Shown here piece by piece: positions 1 through 10,359 of a stretch of DNA of 64,000 bases (position 1 is its first letter; every line of letters begins with the position of its first letter). The notes beneath the pieces were generated by a model that made no database searches, was not told the DNA's origin, and was given only the letters and a program-made list of their open reading frames with translations. Made by a program: the position numbers and the translations under genes. Origin of the DNA: Siphlonurus alternatus (Eukaryota; Arthropoda; Insecta; Ephemeroptera; Siphlonuridae); the NCBI GenBank assembly GCA_949825025.1, contig OX463787.1, positions 2,294,001 to 2,358,000 of the forward strand. The letters are read 5' to 3'.

Positions 1-5
1 CTCAC

Positions 6-321
6 CGGTAAATAAATTTAAAGACGGTACAGCAGTACGTTTCAATCTTGGTCTATTTATATTATCAAGAAATGCAAGTTTGTCTTTCGTAATATATTTA
101 TCTTGATAGTCAGCAACATTAAAATGGCGCGAACAAATTCTGTGGTGAACATTGTACACAAACGGTTCACTATATGTAATGGCACTAGCTACGGCGTCTA
201 TCCATGCTTGATGATGTAATGGTCGTTTTTCTGGGTCGGGAAAATTGTGATGGTAAACAACTATTCCGAATTTGTTATGTCCGTCTCGTAATTTGCACGT
301 AAAAATGCTACACGCCGGCAT
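6..321 (-). CDS. THAP zinc-finger cassette exon
   Basis: Reading from the ATG at 321 gives 105 codons with a complete THAP (C2CH) DNA-binding domain. C4 and C9 form the first metal pair. F27-P28-D29-P30 and W40 match conserved THAP positions. C63-x2-H66 completes the zinc site, and an R-P-R-L-K plus AVPSLN stretch near residue 95 matches the family's AVPTIF box. The frame runs into ACCG|GTGAG, a good donor starting at position 5, so the exon appears to end at 6 in phase 1 (316 nt). No effector domain follows within the exon. It is the leftmost visible member of the cassette array, so splicing must be to something left of the window. The domain call is strong. The donor is cut by the window edge and could only be confirmed with more sequence. 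Confidence 0.85.
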
Positions 322-628
322 GGCGAACTTTCCACAACAAAATAACTTTAAATAAGGGCTGTATTCGGTGTGTTGCGATCAGAGATCAGAGGTTTAGAGT
401 TAGAGATCGGTAGAATTCGTGAGCATTCGGAAACGATGAAAATTACACCAGCAGCATAGAGCTGCAAAAATTAATTAATAAATAATTATTCTCAGTCTGT
501 AACTGACCAACCCTCAAAACAAGCCTTACCGGTAACATTTAAAGTATGCATAATGTAACATTTTGCTTTTACCGGTAAAAACCTTATTATCAACGCCCAC
601 ACAGCTGTTGTTCGTTTCAAAAAACAAT
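322..628. other. Gap upstream of the THAP exon
   Basis: I see no gene here. The stretch is the presumed 5' flank of the THAP cassette. It contains a short tandem-like run of GATCAGAGATCAGAG at about 378 and copies of the ACCGGTAA motif near 528 and 569. Confidence 0.4.
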
Positions 629-775
629 GTATGACGTAAATAAAAATATACTAACCAAATTTATTTACCGGTAACATGTATGACGTAAATAAAAATATAC
701 TAACCAAATTTATTTACCGGTAGCATGTATGACGTAAATAAAAATATTCTAACCAAATTTATTTACCGGTATAAG
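629..775. repeat. Minisatellite, about 49 bp x 3
   Basis: There are three near-identical direct units starting at about 629, 677 and 726. Each begins TGTATGACGTAAATAAAAAT and ends in TTTATTTACCGGTA. A related single unit is found at 3,565-3,612 in the duplicated block, so the repeat expanded only in this copy. Confidence 0.85.
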
Positions 776-970
776 TCGTGGATTCTATAACATTGGTAAA
801 TAAATATAAAAAAAAGGAACAAATTTCAATAAAACTGAGACCCTAGCAGCAAATGTGGCAACTAAAACTACCCATGCACCTTGAACACCTGTGTATGAAA
901 TATTATTTAAAATCAGTACATTTTACGATTTTATTTTACACAAGAAAAAATTGAATTTCTATATTCTTAC

Positions 971-1172
971 GTTTCTTCTTTTTGCAGGTCTCGTATCTAA
1001 GTTTGATAGTTTCTTTCGTGTCTGCTGCAATGTGATCACATTTCATGTAATGCTTGAAAAGTGCAGTAGCATTTTTACGATAAGGTGAATTACAAAACAT
1101 ACACAAAACCTTCGAAGGATTTATGTTATCCCCAGTACAATAGTCCCAAACTGCACATTTCGGTTTAACCAT
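971..1172 (-). CDS. BED-type zinc-finger cassette exon (BED-1)
   Basis: The ATG at 1,172 opens a short exon. V-W-D-Y near residues 8-11 and C24-x2-C27, then H41 with C45 or H47, form the BED signature. BED fingers bind DNA and are typical of hAT transposases and chromatin insulator proteins. A basic K/R-rich tail follows, ending at C|GTAAGAATAT. The exon is 202 nt, so it ends in phase 1. No transposase body follows; stops come soon after the donor. It is a close duplicate of the exon at 3,779-3,992, including upstream sequence to about 1,380 and the donor GTAAGAATATA. As part of the array it probably supplies one alternative N-terminal DNA-binding module. The BED call is good; single-exon status is inferred. 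Confidence 0.75.
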
Positions 1173-1913
1173 GATTAATCACGTTTAAAAATCAAGACAG
1201 AACTAGCACAACGCTTCCGTATCCATATTGTTGTGCGAAGTTACTAAAGAGGGTTGACGAAAAGAGAATTTCTACTCTTCACGCTGCTGTGAAAAAACTA
1301 GATACGTAAGCTCGAAAAATGAGAAACGAATATTTGATGCTGGGAACATTCGCGCGAAGATAAATTTAGCGGCAAAGTATCAAGTATTAACTCATTTCAC
1401 TGATTTTTTTATTATTATTATTTAGCGAACATACACATCTCTGTCACTATTTAGAACGTTTTTTACCAGAGATCTTACAATGTAAGCTCTTTGGTTTTAC
1501 TGACGTACCATTTATGCATAATTATGCTACGAGTAGCCTAAAAATAACCAAACAAATACCTCCGGTAAATACTTTTATCTTCTGCTTAATCAACATTATT
1601 ACCGGTAAAATAAAATATTAAGATTTAATAAAAAAATTATATTTAATGAAATTAACACAAATAAAGCGTTAATTAGGAGAAATTATAATATTGAACTAGA
1701 CCAACAAGGTGGCCCAAAGTTGATGTTAAATTATTTTAATTTTACCGGTAAAATAAACAAAATATTAATAAAAGTATGTATATAATATTTTTTTTACACG
1801 ATGAATAATTTAGAAATAAGACACCATTTTCATAATAAATGCCGCAACATTTCTATATATTACAACTTTAATTTTTACCGGTAAAATAAGATAAATACAT
1901 AAAATACACTCAC

Positions 1914-2136
1914 TTGAATAATAATATTTCTGGAAACATGATGCCGGTAACTGCAGATGTGAAATTGCATCAATATGAAATTTAAATAAATGTTTCCATA
2001 AATTTGTTGTTCCACATCGAGCACGAGTTCTTCCACGACTCAAAACTCTTTCACATAATTTACATTTAACAAGAGCAGAATTTTCTTTGCTTTCATAATC
2101 AAAAAAATTCCACACAGTACTTTTTTGAGGAGGCAT
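1914..2136 (-). CDS. BED-type zinc-finger cassette exon (BED-2)
   Basis: The ATG at 2,136 gives a BED finger distinct from the two flanking ones. V8-W9-N10-F11-F12 is the aromatic entry of the BED fold. C25-x2-C28 and H49-x4-H54 are the zinc ligands, with the typical N-L-W-K-H before the first histidine. The frame meets CAA|GTGAGTGT, a good donor, after 223 nt, again phase 1. Translation past the donor is low-complexity and probably intronic. Its counterpart in the duplicated block (3.45-5.0 kb) is missing: the homologous sequence near 4,890-4,970 runs through the downstream side only. Confidence 0.75.
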
Positions 2137-3087
2137 CTTTTACACACAACGATTTCAAAACGTTAAACGTACGATTCTAAAACCAGTTTGGTATACGGTA
2201 CATAAATATCGTGTGGAATGTTCCATTTTTAGTAAGAGGGGTGCGTGTAGCTTGAAACGGTTTGAAACACAACGCGATTCGATAAGATATCGTAAACAAT
2301 TTCTAGCCTCGCTATACAGGTACCGCAAAAATAGCGTGACGATTTTACGGTCGATATATTAAAATGCTAAATATCGCAACACTGCATGCAACTATACTTT
2401 GGTTTAGTTGCGATTTTAGTGACGTAATGTTAAAATATTACGATACCGATATCCAGCTACAGGTTACCGGCATGTCAGTATTTTTATTTTTTTTTTTTTT
2501 TTACAAAAGAATAAATAGGTTTCGAAGTGATAGTTAAATAAGCAAAAATAAATATACATATAATACAAATGAGTGTAATATTATATCACCCAATTGAGGT
2601 TCAAGGTTAGCCCAGGGCTAACTTTGTTGATTTTGATTATTGCAATAATGTTATGTATGTATGTATATTTACATACATAACATGACGCCATATCCCTTTA
2701 CGGGGTAAGTCAGAAGCATTATTACATCGGCCGTATACAAATTGCCCTCCAATTAAAGCACTCGATTCTTGCATACTCCACTTGCTTCAGAAATACTCAT
2801 AACAGTCATAACACTCTTTTTGCCTTCTGCACTCTTTATTTCTATATATACTAATTATGAATATTATTATTAAAAATTATTACACAAATACTGCAGACAT
2901 AAAATTTGCACAAAATACCGGCTGAATTCCTACGCCCACTTAATCGAAAGACACAAGGCATGATGGCATAGATTTTAGACTTCGAAAATTTTGTACCATG
3001 CATATTATTTCGAACATGAGTATTTTTATGATGACCTATACTGAACATAACCGGCTGTCTAACTAACCATTGGTTAGTGACGTCCGA

Positions 3088-3410
3088 ATGGACAACCTGT
3101 ATGAACAATTTTTCTTTGCAGAAATGAATAGAATAGAAGGTACAAAATTATGCTACCCTGAATTTTTCCTGATTTTTTTTTACACCCAGAACCATTTTTA
3201 AATAATTATTGAAAGTGCGGCCACGCCCCCTGGAGGCGGCAATAGGCGTCTAGCCCCCATCCTTTTTATTAAGGATTCAGGGGTGCCAACTTAACTTACA
3301 GAACTTTCAATAAATATTTTAAAATAGTACTGGGTCTCAAAAAAATCGGAAAAATTCAGAGTAGCATAATTTGGTACCCAAAGTTGTTCATTCATAAAAC
3401 TTTGTGTATC
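3088..3410. mobile_element. Palindromic MITE, family 1
   Basis: The two halves are inverted copies. The left arm carries TGCAGAAATGAATAGA, ATTATGCTACCCTGAATTTT and AATAATTATTGAAAGT. The right arm carries their complements, ending TTTGGTACCC and TTCATTC. The centre contains GGCCACGCCCCCTGGAGGC and CCTTTTTATTAAGGATTCAGG. Related copies lie at 21,563-21,897 and 62,412-62,640 (truncated), with fragments near 11,240 and 50,925. There is no coding capacity. Confidence 0.85.
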
Positions 3411-3778
3411 AGCTACACTGCTGAGACCAGCAGACACAATACTCATTTTACAGATCAATAGATTAAAAGCGTTACCGGCAACATTCATAGCAACGTTTTG
3501 CTTTTACCGGTAAAAACATATAATAAATATTAACGCCCATACAGCAGTTGCTCTAAATAATTTTTTTACGACAGAAATAAAAATATACTAACCAAATTTA
3601 TTTACCTGTAAAAAGTCACCATGGATTCTATGACATTGGTAAATAAATATAAAGAAGGAAAAAATTTCAATAGAGCTGAACAACTAGCAGCAAATATGGC
3701 AACCATGCACCTCTATAAAAACAGCTGTGTATGCATTATTTTTCAACACGAGACGAAATTAAATTGTTATATTCTTAC

Positions 3779-3992
3779 TTTTTTTGTCTCTTTTTTTCTG
3801 CTTACGGGTCTCGTAACGAAGCCTGATGGTTTCTTTCGTATCTGCTGTAATTTGATCACAGTTCATGTAATGTTTGAAAAGCCCAGTAGCATTTTTACGA
3901 TAAGGTGAACTACAAAAAATACACAAAACCTTCGAAGGATTTATAGGATCCCCAGTACAGTAGTCCCAAACTGCACTTTTCGGTTTAACCAT
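3779..3992 (-). CDS. BED-type zinc-finger cassette exon (BED-3)
   Basis: This is a tandem paralogue of the exon at 971-1,172. It starts at the ATG at 3,992 and has the same V-W-D-Y entry, C-x2-C, and H-Y-M-N-C ligand region. Differences are mostly conservative, for example P for N around residue 16 and R for K in the tail, which suggests the frame is still under selection. The exon ends at AAA|GTAAGAATAT after 214 nt, phase 1. The lysine-rich tail is four codons longer than in BED-1, yet the phase is kept, so the length change is a multiple of three. Confidence 0.75.
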
Positions 3993-4508
3993 GATTAATC
4001 ACGTTAGATTTGGCACATGATAAAAAATACTTCTTGATCTAGCACAACGCTTCCGTATCCATATTGTTGTGCGAAGTTACTAAAGAGGGTTGACGAAAAG
4101 AGAATTTCTACACCACACGTTGCTGTGAAAAAACTAGATACGTAAGCTCGAAAAATGAGAAACGAATATTCGATGTTGGGAATATTCGCGCTAAGATAAA
4201 GTTAGCGGCAAAATATTCACTGCATTAATAATTTAGCGAACATACACATCTCTGAACATCTAGAACATTTTTTTTAACATACCATGAGCCTAAATAAATA
4301 CTGCCGGTAAATAATTTTATTTTCTTCATTAGCATTATTACCGGTAAATTAAAACTTATAAAAAAAAACGGGTGATTAACTAAATCTAAATTAACATCAA
4401 TAAAGTATTGATTAGGATAAGTTAAAATCAATATATTGAAATGGACCAACAAGGTGGCCTAAAGTTCATGTTGTATGATCTGAATTTTACCGGTAAAATA
4501 AACATTAA

Positions 4509-4868
4509 GGCCGGTCAGCTGTTCGACGTAGGTCCTTTTGATTAACATGTAAACCTTAAATCCACAAAAATTCTGAAAATTTTTTGAGAGACAGATATTA
4601 GTGCCTAAAAGCTATAGAAAAAATTTCAAAACAATTTAACGATCCGATTTTTTTAAATCAAGTTTTTAGTTTGTCCCTCCATGCGAAAACCCTATGCTGA
4701 AAATTAAAATAATAAAAATCGGCTCGTTAAATTTTTTTGAAATTTTTTCTAGTTTTAGGCACTAATATCTGCCTCTCAAAAAATTTTCAGAATTTTTGTG
4801 AATTTGCCAAGGTTTACATGTTAATCAAAGGGACCTACGTCAAACAGCTGACAGGCGTTATCTTTACC
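4509..4868. mobile_element. TTAA-flanked palindromic MITE
   Basis: The 360-bp element is flanked by TTAA at 4,505-4,508 and 4,869-4,872. Its arms are long inverted repeats: GGTCAGCTGTTCGACGTAGG with CCTACGTCAAACAGCTGAC, and TTAACATGTAAACCTT with AAGGTTTACATGTTAA. TTAA duplication is typical of piggyBac-type elements. The empty site is seen in the paralogous block near 1,755. No ORF. Confidence 0.8.
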
Positions 4869-5000
4869 TTAATATAATATTATTAAAAAATATATAACAT
4901 TTTACACGACGAATAAATTAGAAATATGACACCGTTTACATAATAAATGCAGGAACATTTGTATATTAAATCTCAACATATTACTGCAACTTTAATTTGA

Positions 5001-5215
5001 TATCAAATTTCAATAATAAAATAAATGTGGACTAAAATTTGTTAATACTCCGTAATATGTCTGCAAACTCTGCATGTTTTTTAACACTCTGTCAGTGTAA
5101 ATCCTAAACTAAATTTTTTAAGGTACTTATAGGGTTTACGGAACCGAACCGACCTAGTACAAACACTACAAAACACCAAGTCACAAGAGCATACTACAAT
5201 CATAATTATAATCAC
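5001..5215. other. Intronic or spacer sequence after the CENP-B cassette
   Basis: I see nothing identifiable beyond AT-rich sequence. It lies downstream of the donor at 5,215 on the - strand. Confidence 0.3.
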
Positions 5216-5427
5216 CTTGTCTAACTGAAACTCCACGTCGTTTCTTGAAGCCCTGAATCCAACCGTTACTATAACTAAAGTCTGTGATGCCCAGCTGATC
5301 TCCCAACAACTTGGCCTGGGTTCTAATATCTTCTTCCGTCACCACATTATACGGAAACTTAACTCGGATCATATTCAGCCACTCCTGTAGTGCGTTCTCC
5401 AGAGATTCGTGTCTGCCACACTTGGAC
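5216..5427 (-). CDS. CENP-B/Tc5-type HTH, second exon of two-exon cassette
   Basis: The open frame matches the second HTH of CENP-B/Tigger/Tc5 DNA-binding domains. It shows L-E-N-A-L-Q-E-W-L, then an acidic helix ending in L-G-I-T-D-F, then S-N-G-W-I-Q-G-F-K-K-R, the family's recognition-helix signature. A donor AAG|GTGATT lies at 5,215 in phase 1. An acceptor TTCAG|GTCC gives an exon start at 5,427 that needs two bases from the previous exon. That is the phase left by the first HTH exon at 6,916-7,133. Joined, the total is 430 nt, phase 1. An alternative acceptor six bases upstream keeps the same frame. Copies of this exon's start lie in the intron at about 5,600-5,680 and 5,710-5,790. Confidence 0.7.
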
Positions 5428-5790
5428 CTGAACCTGAACATTAAAGACGTCACAAACGAGCACCAATGACCAATGACCAATAATAGCACCAATGCTATTA
5501 TTTATTTTTTTTTCCCTATTCCCTACAATGTAATTTATCCCAAATAAACAAATATTATTATTATTATTATTATTATAATGACGTCCCAAAATTTCCTCCC
5601 TCCGGAGGACGTTCTCCAGAGACTCATGTCTGTCACACTTAAACCTAAACCTGGACATTAATGACGTCACAAACGAGCACCGATGACGTCACAAACCCCC
5701 CCTCCCTGCAGGACGTTCTACAGAGATTCATATCTGCCGTATTTGGACCTGAACCTGGACATTAATGACGTCACGCGGTCACAAAATGAC
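5386..5790. repeat. Three diverged copies of the exon 5' end and acceptor region
   Basis: The start of the CENP-B second exon, with its upstream flank, occurs three times at about 5,386-5,470, 5,607-5,685 and 5,712-5,785. All have the AGA(G/C)(A/T)TCATGTCTG-like start and TTTGGACCTGAACCTG(G/A)ACAT, followed by TTAA(T/A)GACGTCAC. The two upstream copies keep acceptor-like AG sites but not the rest of the HTH, so they look like decoy half-exons. Confidence 0.75.
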
Positions 5791-6283
5791 TCCTCCCACC
5801 TCCCAAAAAAAAAAATATATAACCGGTATGAACTACACCAGATACAATGATGAGAAAATTGACACCCACCGAACAGACCTGCAGCTTGAGAGAAAAAAAA
5901 GAACCCTGCCTTCCTTGTAAACATCATATCTCAAGACAGCCCTAACAACTGTCTGAATTTTTCTACAAAGAGATGAATATTTAGTTATTTACTAATGAGA
6001 GATGTAAGAAATAACATGGACCCCCACACCTTCATAGACTGCATGACGTCATCAGAGCAGGGGTGACGTTCGTAATGTCCCGAGGTGTACTTTGCATTCA
6101 AATATAAATATCAGATCCAGCCATACTTTAACATGGTCGGATCGGACATTTATATTTCAATGGAGTCTGATTTGATATGAACCTATGACTCTTCTGCAAT
6201 GGCATTGCCAGGGTCATGGCCTCCTGGAATACGGTATTCCAGGGGGCCGTGCCAGGGTAAACCCCCTAAAGAATATTGCAGGT

Positions 6284-6637
6284 CAGTGATGTTAGTCCTC
6301 GCAAATTCGCGGCGAATATGCGCGCATATTCGCGGGCAATCTGCGGCCGCATATGCGCGAATATTGAAATTTGACTTCCCCGCCACAAAAATAGCAATTT
6401 TAGACTGGTTAAAGCTACAGTAAATGCTACAGAGAGTCTTTTCTTATTTTTCTTGGTATAATCCCTTGCTTAATTAGTGTTTGGATTAAATTAGAGTTAA
6501 TTAATCATGGAATTAAAGCAATCGGCCTTTCAGGCTGCCGAGGTGCTCACGTGATTTTAATTGCGCGCGGCCGCCATCTTGAAAGTATCTTTCACGCATA
6601 TTCGCGGACCAATCTTCGCGCGAATTTCACATCACTG
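6284..6637. mobile_element. hAT-type MITE with perfect 8-bp target duplication
   Basis: The 354-bp element begins CAGTGATGTTAG and ends CACATCACTG. It is flanked by TTGCAGGT on both sides (6,276-6,283 and 6,638-6,645), an exact 8-bp target-site duplication. It is GC-rich for the region and carries the palindrome GCGAATATGCGCGCATATTCGC-like core at about 6,310. It has no transposase ORF. It lies in the intron between the two CENP-B exons. Confidence 0.85.
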
Positions 6638-6915
6638 TTGCAGGTATAGAGAAAAATATTTGGTCTGTGAGATGCACCTGTTCTCGAACCCCATACTTGT
6701 TGCACCCCTCTCCACAAATTACGACAATGCTTTTCTTATACAAACTGAATTCCAGTCATCAAACAGGTGTGACTTTGAAGACACAAATAAAAAAAATCTC
6801 AATTAAACTGAGAAATAAAAAAATAAATAAATATTGACAAAATTCGAAAGAAAATAACAATGTTCATGGTAAAAAAAAATTGCACGATAAAAATAAAACA
6901 CTCGTTTTTAACCAC

Positions 6916-7133
6916 CTCATAACATTGGGATGCATTTCTACACACTGAATCCATTTCTCTTTTTCAGACACAATATTACAAATTGCTCTACGGCTAATAG
7001 GCTTTCCCCATTTAATACTAAAATAATCTGCAATATCTTTTTGAGATATTTCTTGATTTTGTATTGAGTAAATGCAAATGTCACATTTTTCACGTGCTGA
7101 AATTGGCGTACGCCTGAACACTTTGAAAGACAT
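6916..7133 (-). CDS. CENP-B-type HTH, first exon of two-exon cassette
   Basis: From the ATG at 7,133 the frame gives an N-terminal CENP-B/ARS-binding HTH. The landmarks are R-R-T-P-I-S-A-R-E-K-C at the start, S-Q-K-D-I-A-D-Y-F in the first helix, and S-R-R-A-I-C-N-I-V with K-E-K-W-I at the end. Domains of this kind come in pairs, and the second HTH is encoded 1.5 kb downstream (5,216-5,427). The donor ATGAG|GTGGTT at 6,915 is phase 2 and fits the acceptor phase of that exon. An alternative weak phase-1 donor, A|GTGTTTT at 6,901, would allow direct splicing to the common exon. The two-exon reading is preferred because it reconstitutes the normal domain order. Confidence 0.7.
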
Positions 7134-7739
7134 CGTCACAAATCAAGAAACTAAAAAAATCAATCGCGTGGCATTATAGCGAGGTCTCACAGGGAGAGGA
7201 CGCTGGGTTAGTTATTTTTGTCATGTCGCCTACGTAGGTGGCAGCACGGTCTAGCAAGGCACTGTAGCCCAGGTATAAAATGTACAGAGCTCAACAAGAA
7301 TAATGCATTACCTGTTTTCGCATTTCATTATTTTGTAAAGAGATATTTTGACGATTCGCATCATAGTACATATTTTTTTTAGCTATTTGTTACTAAAAAA
7401 AAAAAATATAAGCTAAAATTCATATAGGTTTGCACAATAAGCAAACAGACATATAATATTAAATATAAAGGTCATAGGTCATAAGGTTATCAAATAATTT
7501 TTCTATTTTTCTATGAATTGCAGTACTTTGTTTTCGATTAAAACAGTTACTTTTAAAGAGACAAATTATATAATATAATATACTGTAAATATGACATTAC
7601 AAAATTTATAATTTTAAAATTAAGATTAATCCAATTTAAATCGAGTCTTCTCATTACAATTCCACCTATCAGTAAAATTAGGACTGATTTCCACCCTAAA
7701 TCAACAATATTTTAACAAAAAACTTCAAATTTTTCTTAC

Positions 7740-8025
7740 CATCGGGCGGTGGGAAATTTGCTTCTAAACACGCTTGTTTTATGGAGGCATTATAAACATA
7801 TCGAGTCAATGCCTCCTCACTCATATTCTGATGAACATGATCTCCTGTTACACTCAATATCTCAGAGACTGCAGTGTTTGTCTTTAACTTCACATTACAC
7901 TGTTTGACTGTACATCGCCATACCACATCACCTTTAATCTCATTCTTACGTACTTCCCTGTACTTCTGAGACTTGTATATTATTAATGGTTTCCCTTTAG
8001 TTGAAGTAGTTTTAGCGAAATCCAT
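7740..8025 (-). CDS. FLYWCH zinc-finger cassette exon
   Basis: The ATG at 8,025 opens a 95-codon exon with a FLYWCH finger. After a lysine-rich lead, Y22-R23-E24 and the basic segment precede W36-R37-C38, then C43, and the terminal H63-x-H65. This is the C-C-H-x-H ligand set of FLYWCH domains, related to the WRKY/GCM1 fold and known from mod(mdg4) isoforms and MULE transposases. The exon ends GATG|GTAAGA after 286 nt, phase 1, with a strong donor. The promoter-like motif CTCGACCATACAAACACG lies about 130 bp upstream. Confidence 0.82.
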
Positions 8026-8153
8026 TATTATGATGTAATTGTATTAATATTATCAAATTTAACGAGAGAAAATGTAAAAAGTACGACAAATTTTCCCTGG
8101 ATATTGTTTATGTCAGCTGGTGAAGAGGAGGTGGCGTAACTGGCGTTACGGTG

Positions 8154-8176
8154 CTCGACCATACAAACACGTACGC
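8154..8176 (-). promoter_or_regulatory. Shared upstream motif, class 1 (FLYWCH cassette)
   Basis: CTCGACCATACAAACACGTA lies about 130 bp 5' of the FLYWCH start codon. Matching sites lie upstream of cassettes at 10,924, 20,827 and 23,677. The best shared form is TCGACCATACAnnCGCGAAC. Function is inferred from recurrence only. Confidence 0.5.
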
Positions 8177-8649
8177 CAGTTAAAATATTGATTTACGCTA
8201 GGACGAGATTGAAAAATATATGATCTACTGAATTATGGATTGCTTCCATTTTAATTCCATGTAATTCTTTATATAATAATAAAATAAAGTAAAAGGAATC
8301 AGAGTTAAATTGTATCTCTACTCACCACCACTAGCCTCTTGGATTCAACGCGCCTACAATAAGGGAAATAAAAGATATTCTTTTTCTTTTAAAAAAATTG
8401 ACCAGAACCTAGAGGCTTCTAATTTTTGTCTTGAAAACGGCGTATGCTGTGTAAATGTATAAAATATTTCTTCCATAAGAATATAATAATACTATAATAA
8501 TAATAATAATTTTATTTCGAAGGCAAAGGTTGTACAAGACAACATACATCACGTCAAAATCTCAAGCAACACACTAAAAAATAACAATAAATTGACACTA
8601 TCACAACATAATACTAACAGACAGTATATAAGTATATACAGTGTACTTA

Positions 8650-8990
8650 TTTAAGCATTAATAACCTAAGTCAAGCAACGCCGAGCTTCGTTAGTATTTG
8701 GATGGCTATACGCCTGTAAAAAAAAATGTTTCCAACCCAGGAGGAAATCGTTGCACTTTTTCAGTATTTTGTACCCCTCGCTTTGGACCATTGCAGTTCC
8801 GGTTCATTGAAAAAAAAAAAAGCTGTAGCGTCCATCCTGGCTGAGGTTTCCACGTTTCCCTCAGTCACAGGCAAATGAAGGGAGCCGGGATGGTTTGCAA
8901 GGCCGTGGCCAACTCTGTTCCGGAAGAGCCCAAGAAACTCTCAAGTTAGGGTTTCGGAAAGTTTGGGGTTTGAAACTTAGTGAGTATTTC
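8650..8990 (+). mobile_element. 5S rRNA-derived SINE (SINE3-like)
   Basis: The head from about 8,668 reads AAGTCAAGCAACGCCGAGC then GTTAGTATTTGGATGGC and CGCCTG. That is the internal-promoter half of 5S rRNA (A box, intermediate element, C box). The body contains GTAGCGTCCATCCTGGCTGA and TCCCTCAGTCACAGG, shared with SINE copies at 38.5 and 40.6 kb. The 3' part is diverged. Confidence 0.75.
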
Positions 8991-10359
8991 GAGGAAAAAA
9001 ATCATAATAATAATTAAATACAATAGGAAATACTATAAAAATTTTCTATGTGTTGTTTTGGCTTGCAATGTTGTATTAAACCTGGCATACTCTGCCAGTC
9101 TATATAAATCATATACAATAATTACACATGACAGTGTTTTCAGAGTCGTTCAATGAAATACCATTATGGCTAAACCAAAACATTATTTTTTTTAAATAAA
9201 TTCTTTATTATTATCGCTTGAAACTTTCCACTAAACCGCTTCGCAGGTTCAAGAAATATTATACTTTTGAATGTATTTTCATAATATATTGTTCCAAAAT
9301 ACGCCTATTTAATTTAAAAGTTCATTTTATTTTTTTTTATCATTTATCTTTACTAAAAATTTAATCACAAGCTTTATCAAGTTTACTAAATCTTAAGGTA
9401 GAGATAATACAGATCAGCTGGCCCAATGCTAAAAAAATCCCATTCATAAAAATTATAAAAAAAATTTAAAGTGTTCTCCTCTACATCCCCTATCAGTAGG
9501 TAAAATATCAGGTATACAAAAACGAGCTAGTTTTCGAGTTATTAATTTTTAAAGTTGACCAATTTAACATGGAAGTTCCATTTCTCCATGTTAAATTAGT
9601 CAACTTTAAAAAAAGGTAGAGATAACAAGGATCAGCTGATCCAATGCTAAAAAATCCCATTCATAAAAATTCTGAAAAAAATTTAAAATGTTCTCCCCTA
9701 CATCCCCTATCAGTAGGTAAAACATCAGGTATACAAAAACGAGCTAGTTTTCGAGTTATTAATTTTTAAAGTTGATTTAACATGGAGAAATGAAAAAAAA
9801 TAAACAGCACATCAGCCTTTGCTAACTTGTTGCACTTTATCCAACATGTGTGTTTACATACGGCTAGTGTATAATAATTTCAGGACTTATGAACAGAACT
9901 TATGGTTTATCAATTAAAATATTAGAGGATCATTAAATAAGAAGGGAGGGAGGATTATCTCACAATAATGTTATAACTTTGGGTCCTACGATTGGGTGGG
10001 TTTGTAACATCTAGTTTTTATTATCTAAAAACAAGAAGAAATAGTTTTACTGCCCCCCTTCTTCATGCCATTTCCAGTTCATGTTCGTTCGACCATACTC
10101 AAGCGATAAAAAATCAAATAAAATATTATAAAATGAAAATCCAAGCTTTAAATTTAAATATGAAAAAGAAAAGTACAGAACTGTATCTAAAACAATGTTA
10201 TTTTATATAATTTGTAAAATACAGTAATCGAAATTTAAAATAATAATTAATGTTAATCATAAATTTAATTAGCAATATCATGTTGTTAATAATGGACAAC
10301 ATACTGTACATGAAAATTTTTTATTGCAGAAGTAAATTAACCAAAAAGAGTGTACGAAC
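8991..10359. other. Spacer with a direct repeat and an orphan class-1 motif
   Basis: No gene is supported. A tandem direct repeat of about 170-190 bp occurs at 9,397-9,560 and 9,615-9,780, both with ACATCCCCTATCAGTAGGTA and ACGAGCTAGTTTTCGAGTTA. Between them is the hairpin AACATGGAAGTTCCATTTCTCCATGTT. A class-1-like motif TTCGACCATACTCAAGCGAT sits at 10,089-10,108 with no cassette nearby downstream. Confidence 0.6.
9397..9780. repeat. Direct repeat, two units
   Basis: Units starting GGTAGAGATAA at 9,397 and 9,615 share AATCCCATTCATAAAAAT, the CCCCTATCAGTAGGTAAA block and GTTTTCGAGTTATTAATTTT. Both lack coding potential. They look like a duplicated MITE arm. Confidence 0.8.

Larger units (their letters stand above)
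3450..5000. repeat. Segmental duplication of the 500-2,000 block
   Basis: The block matches 500-2,000 in order. It shares the TTCTAT(A/G)ACATTGGTAAATAAA stretch, the BED-1/BED-3 exon, the 5' flank with CGCTTCCGTATCCATATTG, the GACCAACAAGGTGGCC segment (1,700 and 4,443), and the ACACGA(C/T)GAATAA stretch (1,797 and 4,896). The second copy has a palindromic MITE insertion at 4,509-4,868 and has lost the BED-2 exon. The orientation is direct, so this is a tandem duplication. Confidence 0.85.

Noticed and set aside
629..775. Short direct repeats as a CRISPR-like array
   Set aside because: The units are contiguous with no spacers, and the genome is eukaryotic.
971..3992. BED exons as relics of hAT transposons
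   Set aside because: No transposase body, terminal repeats or target duplications surround them, and their ends keep the array's donor phase. A transposon origin of the domain in the distant past remains possible.
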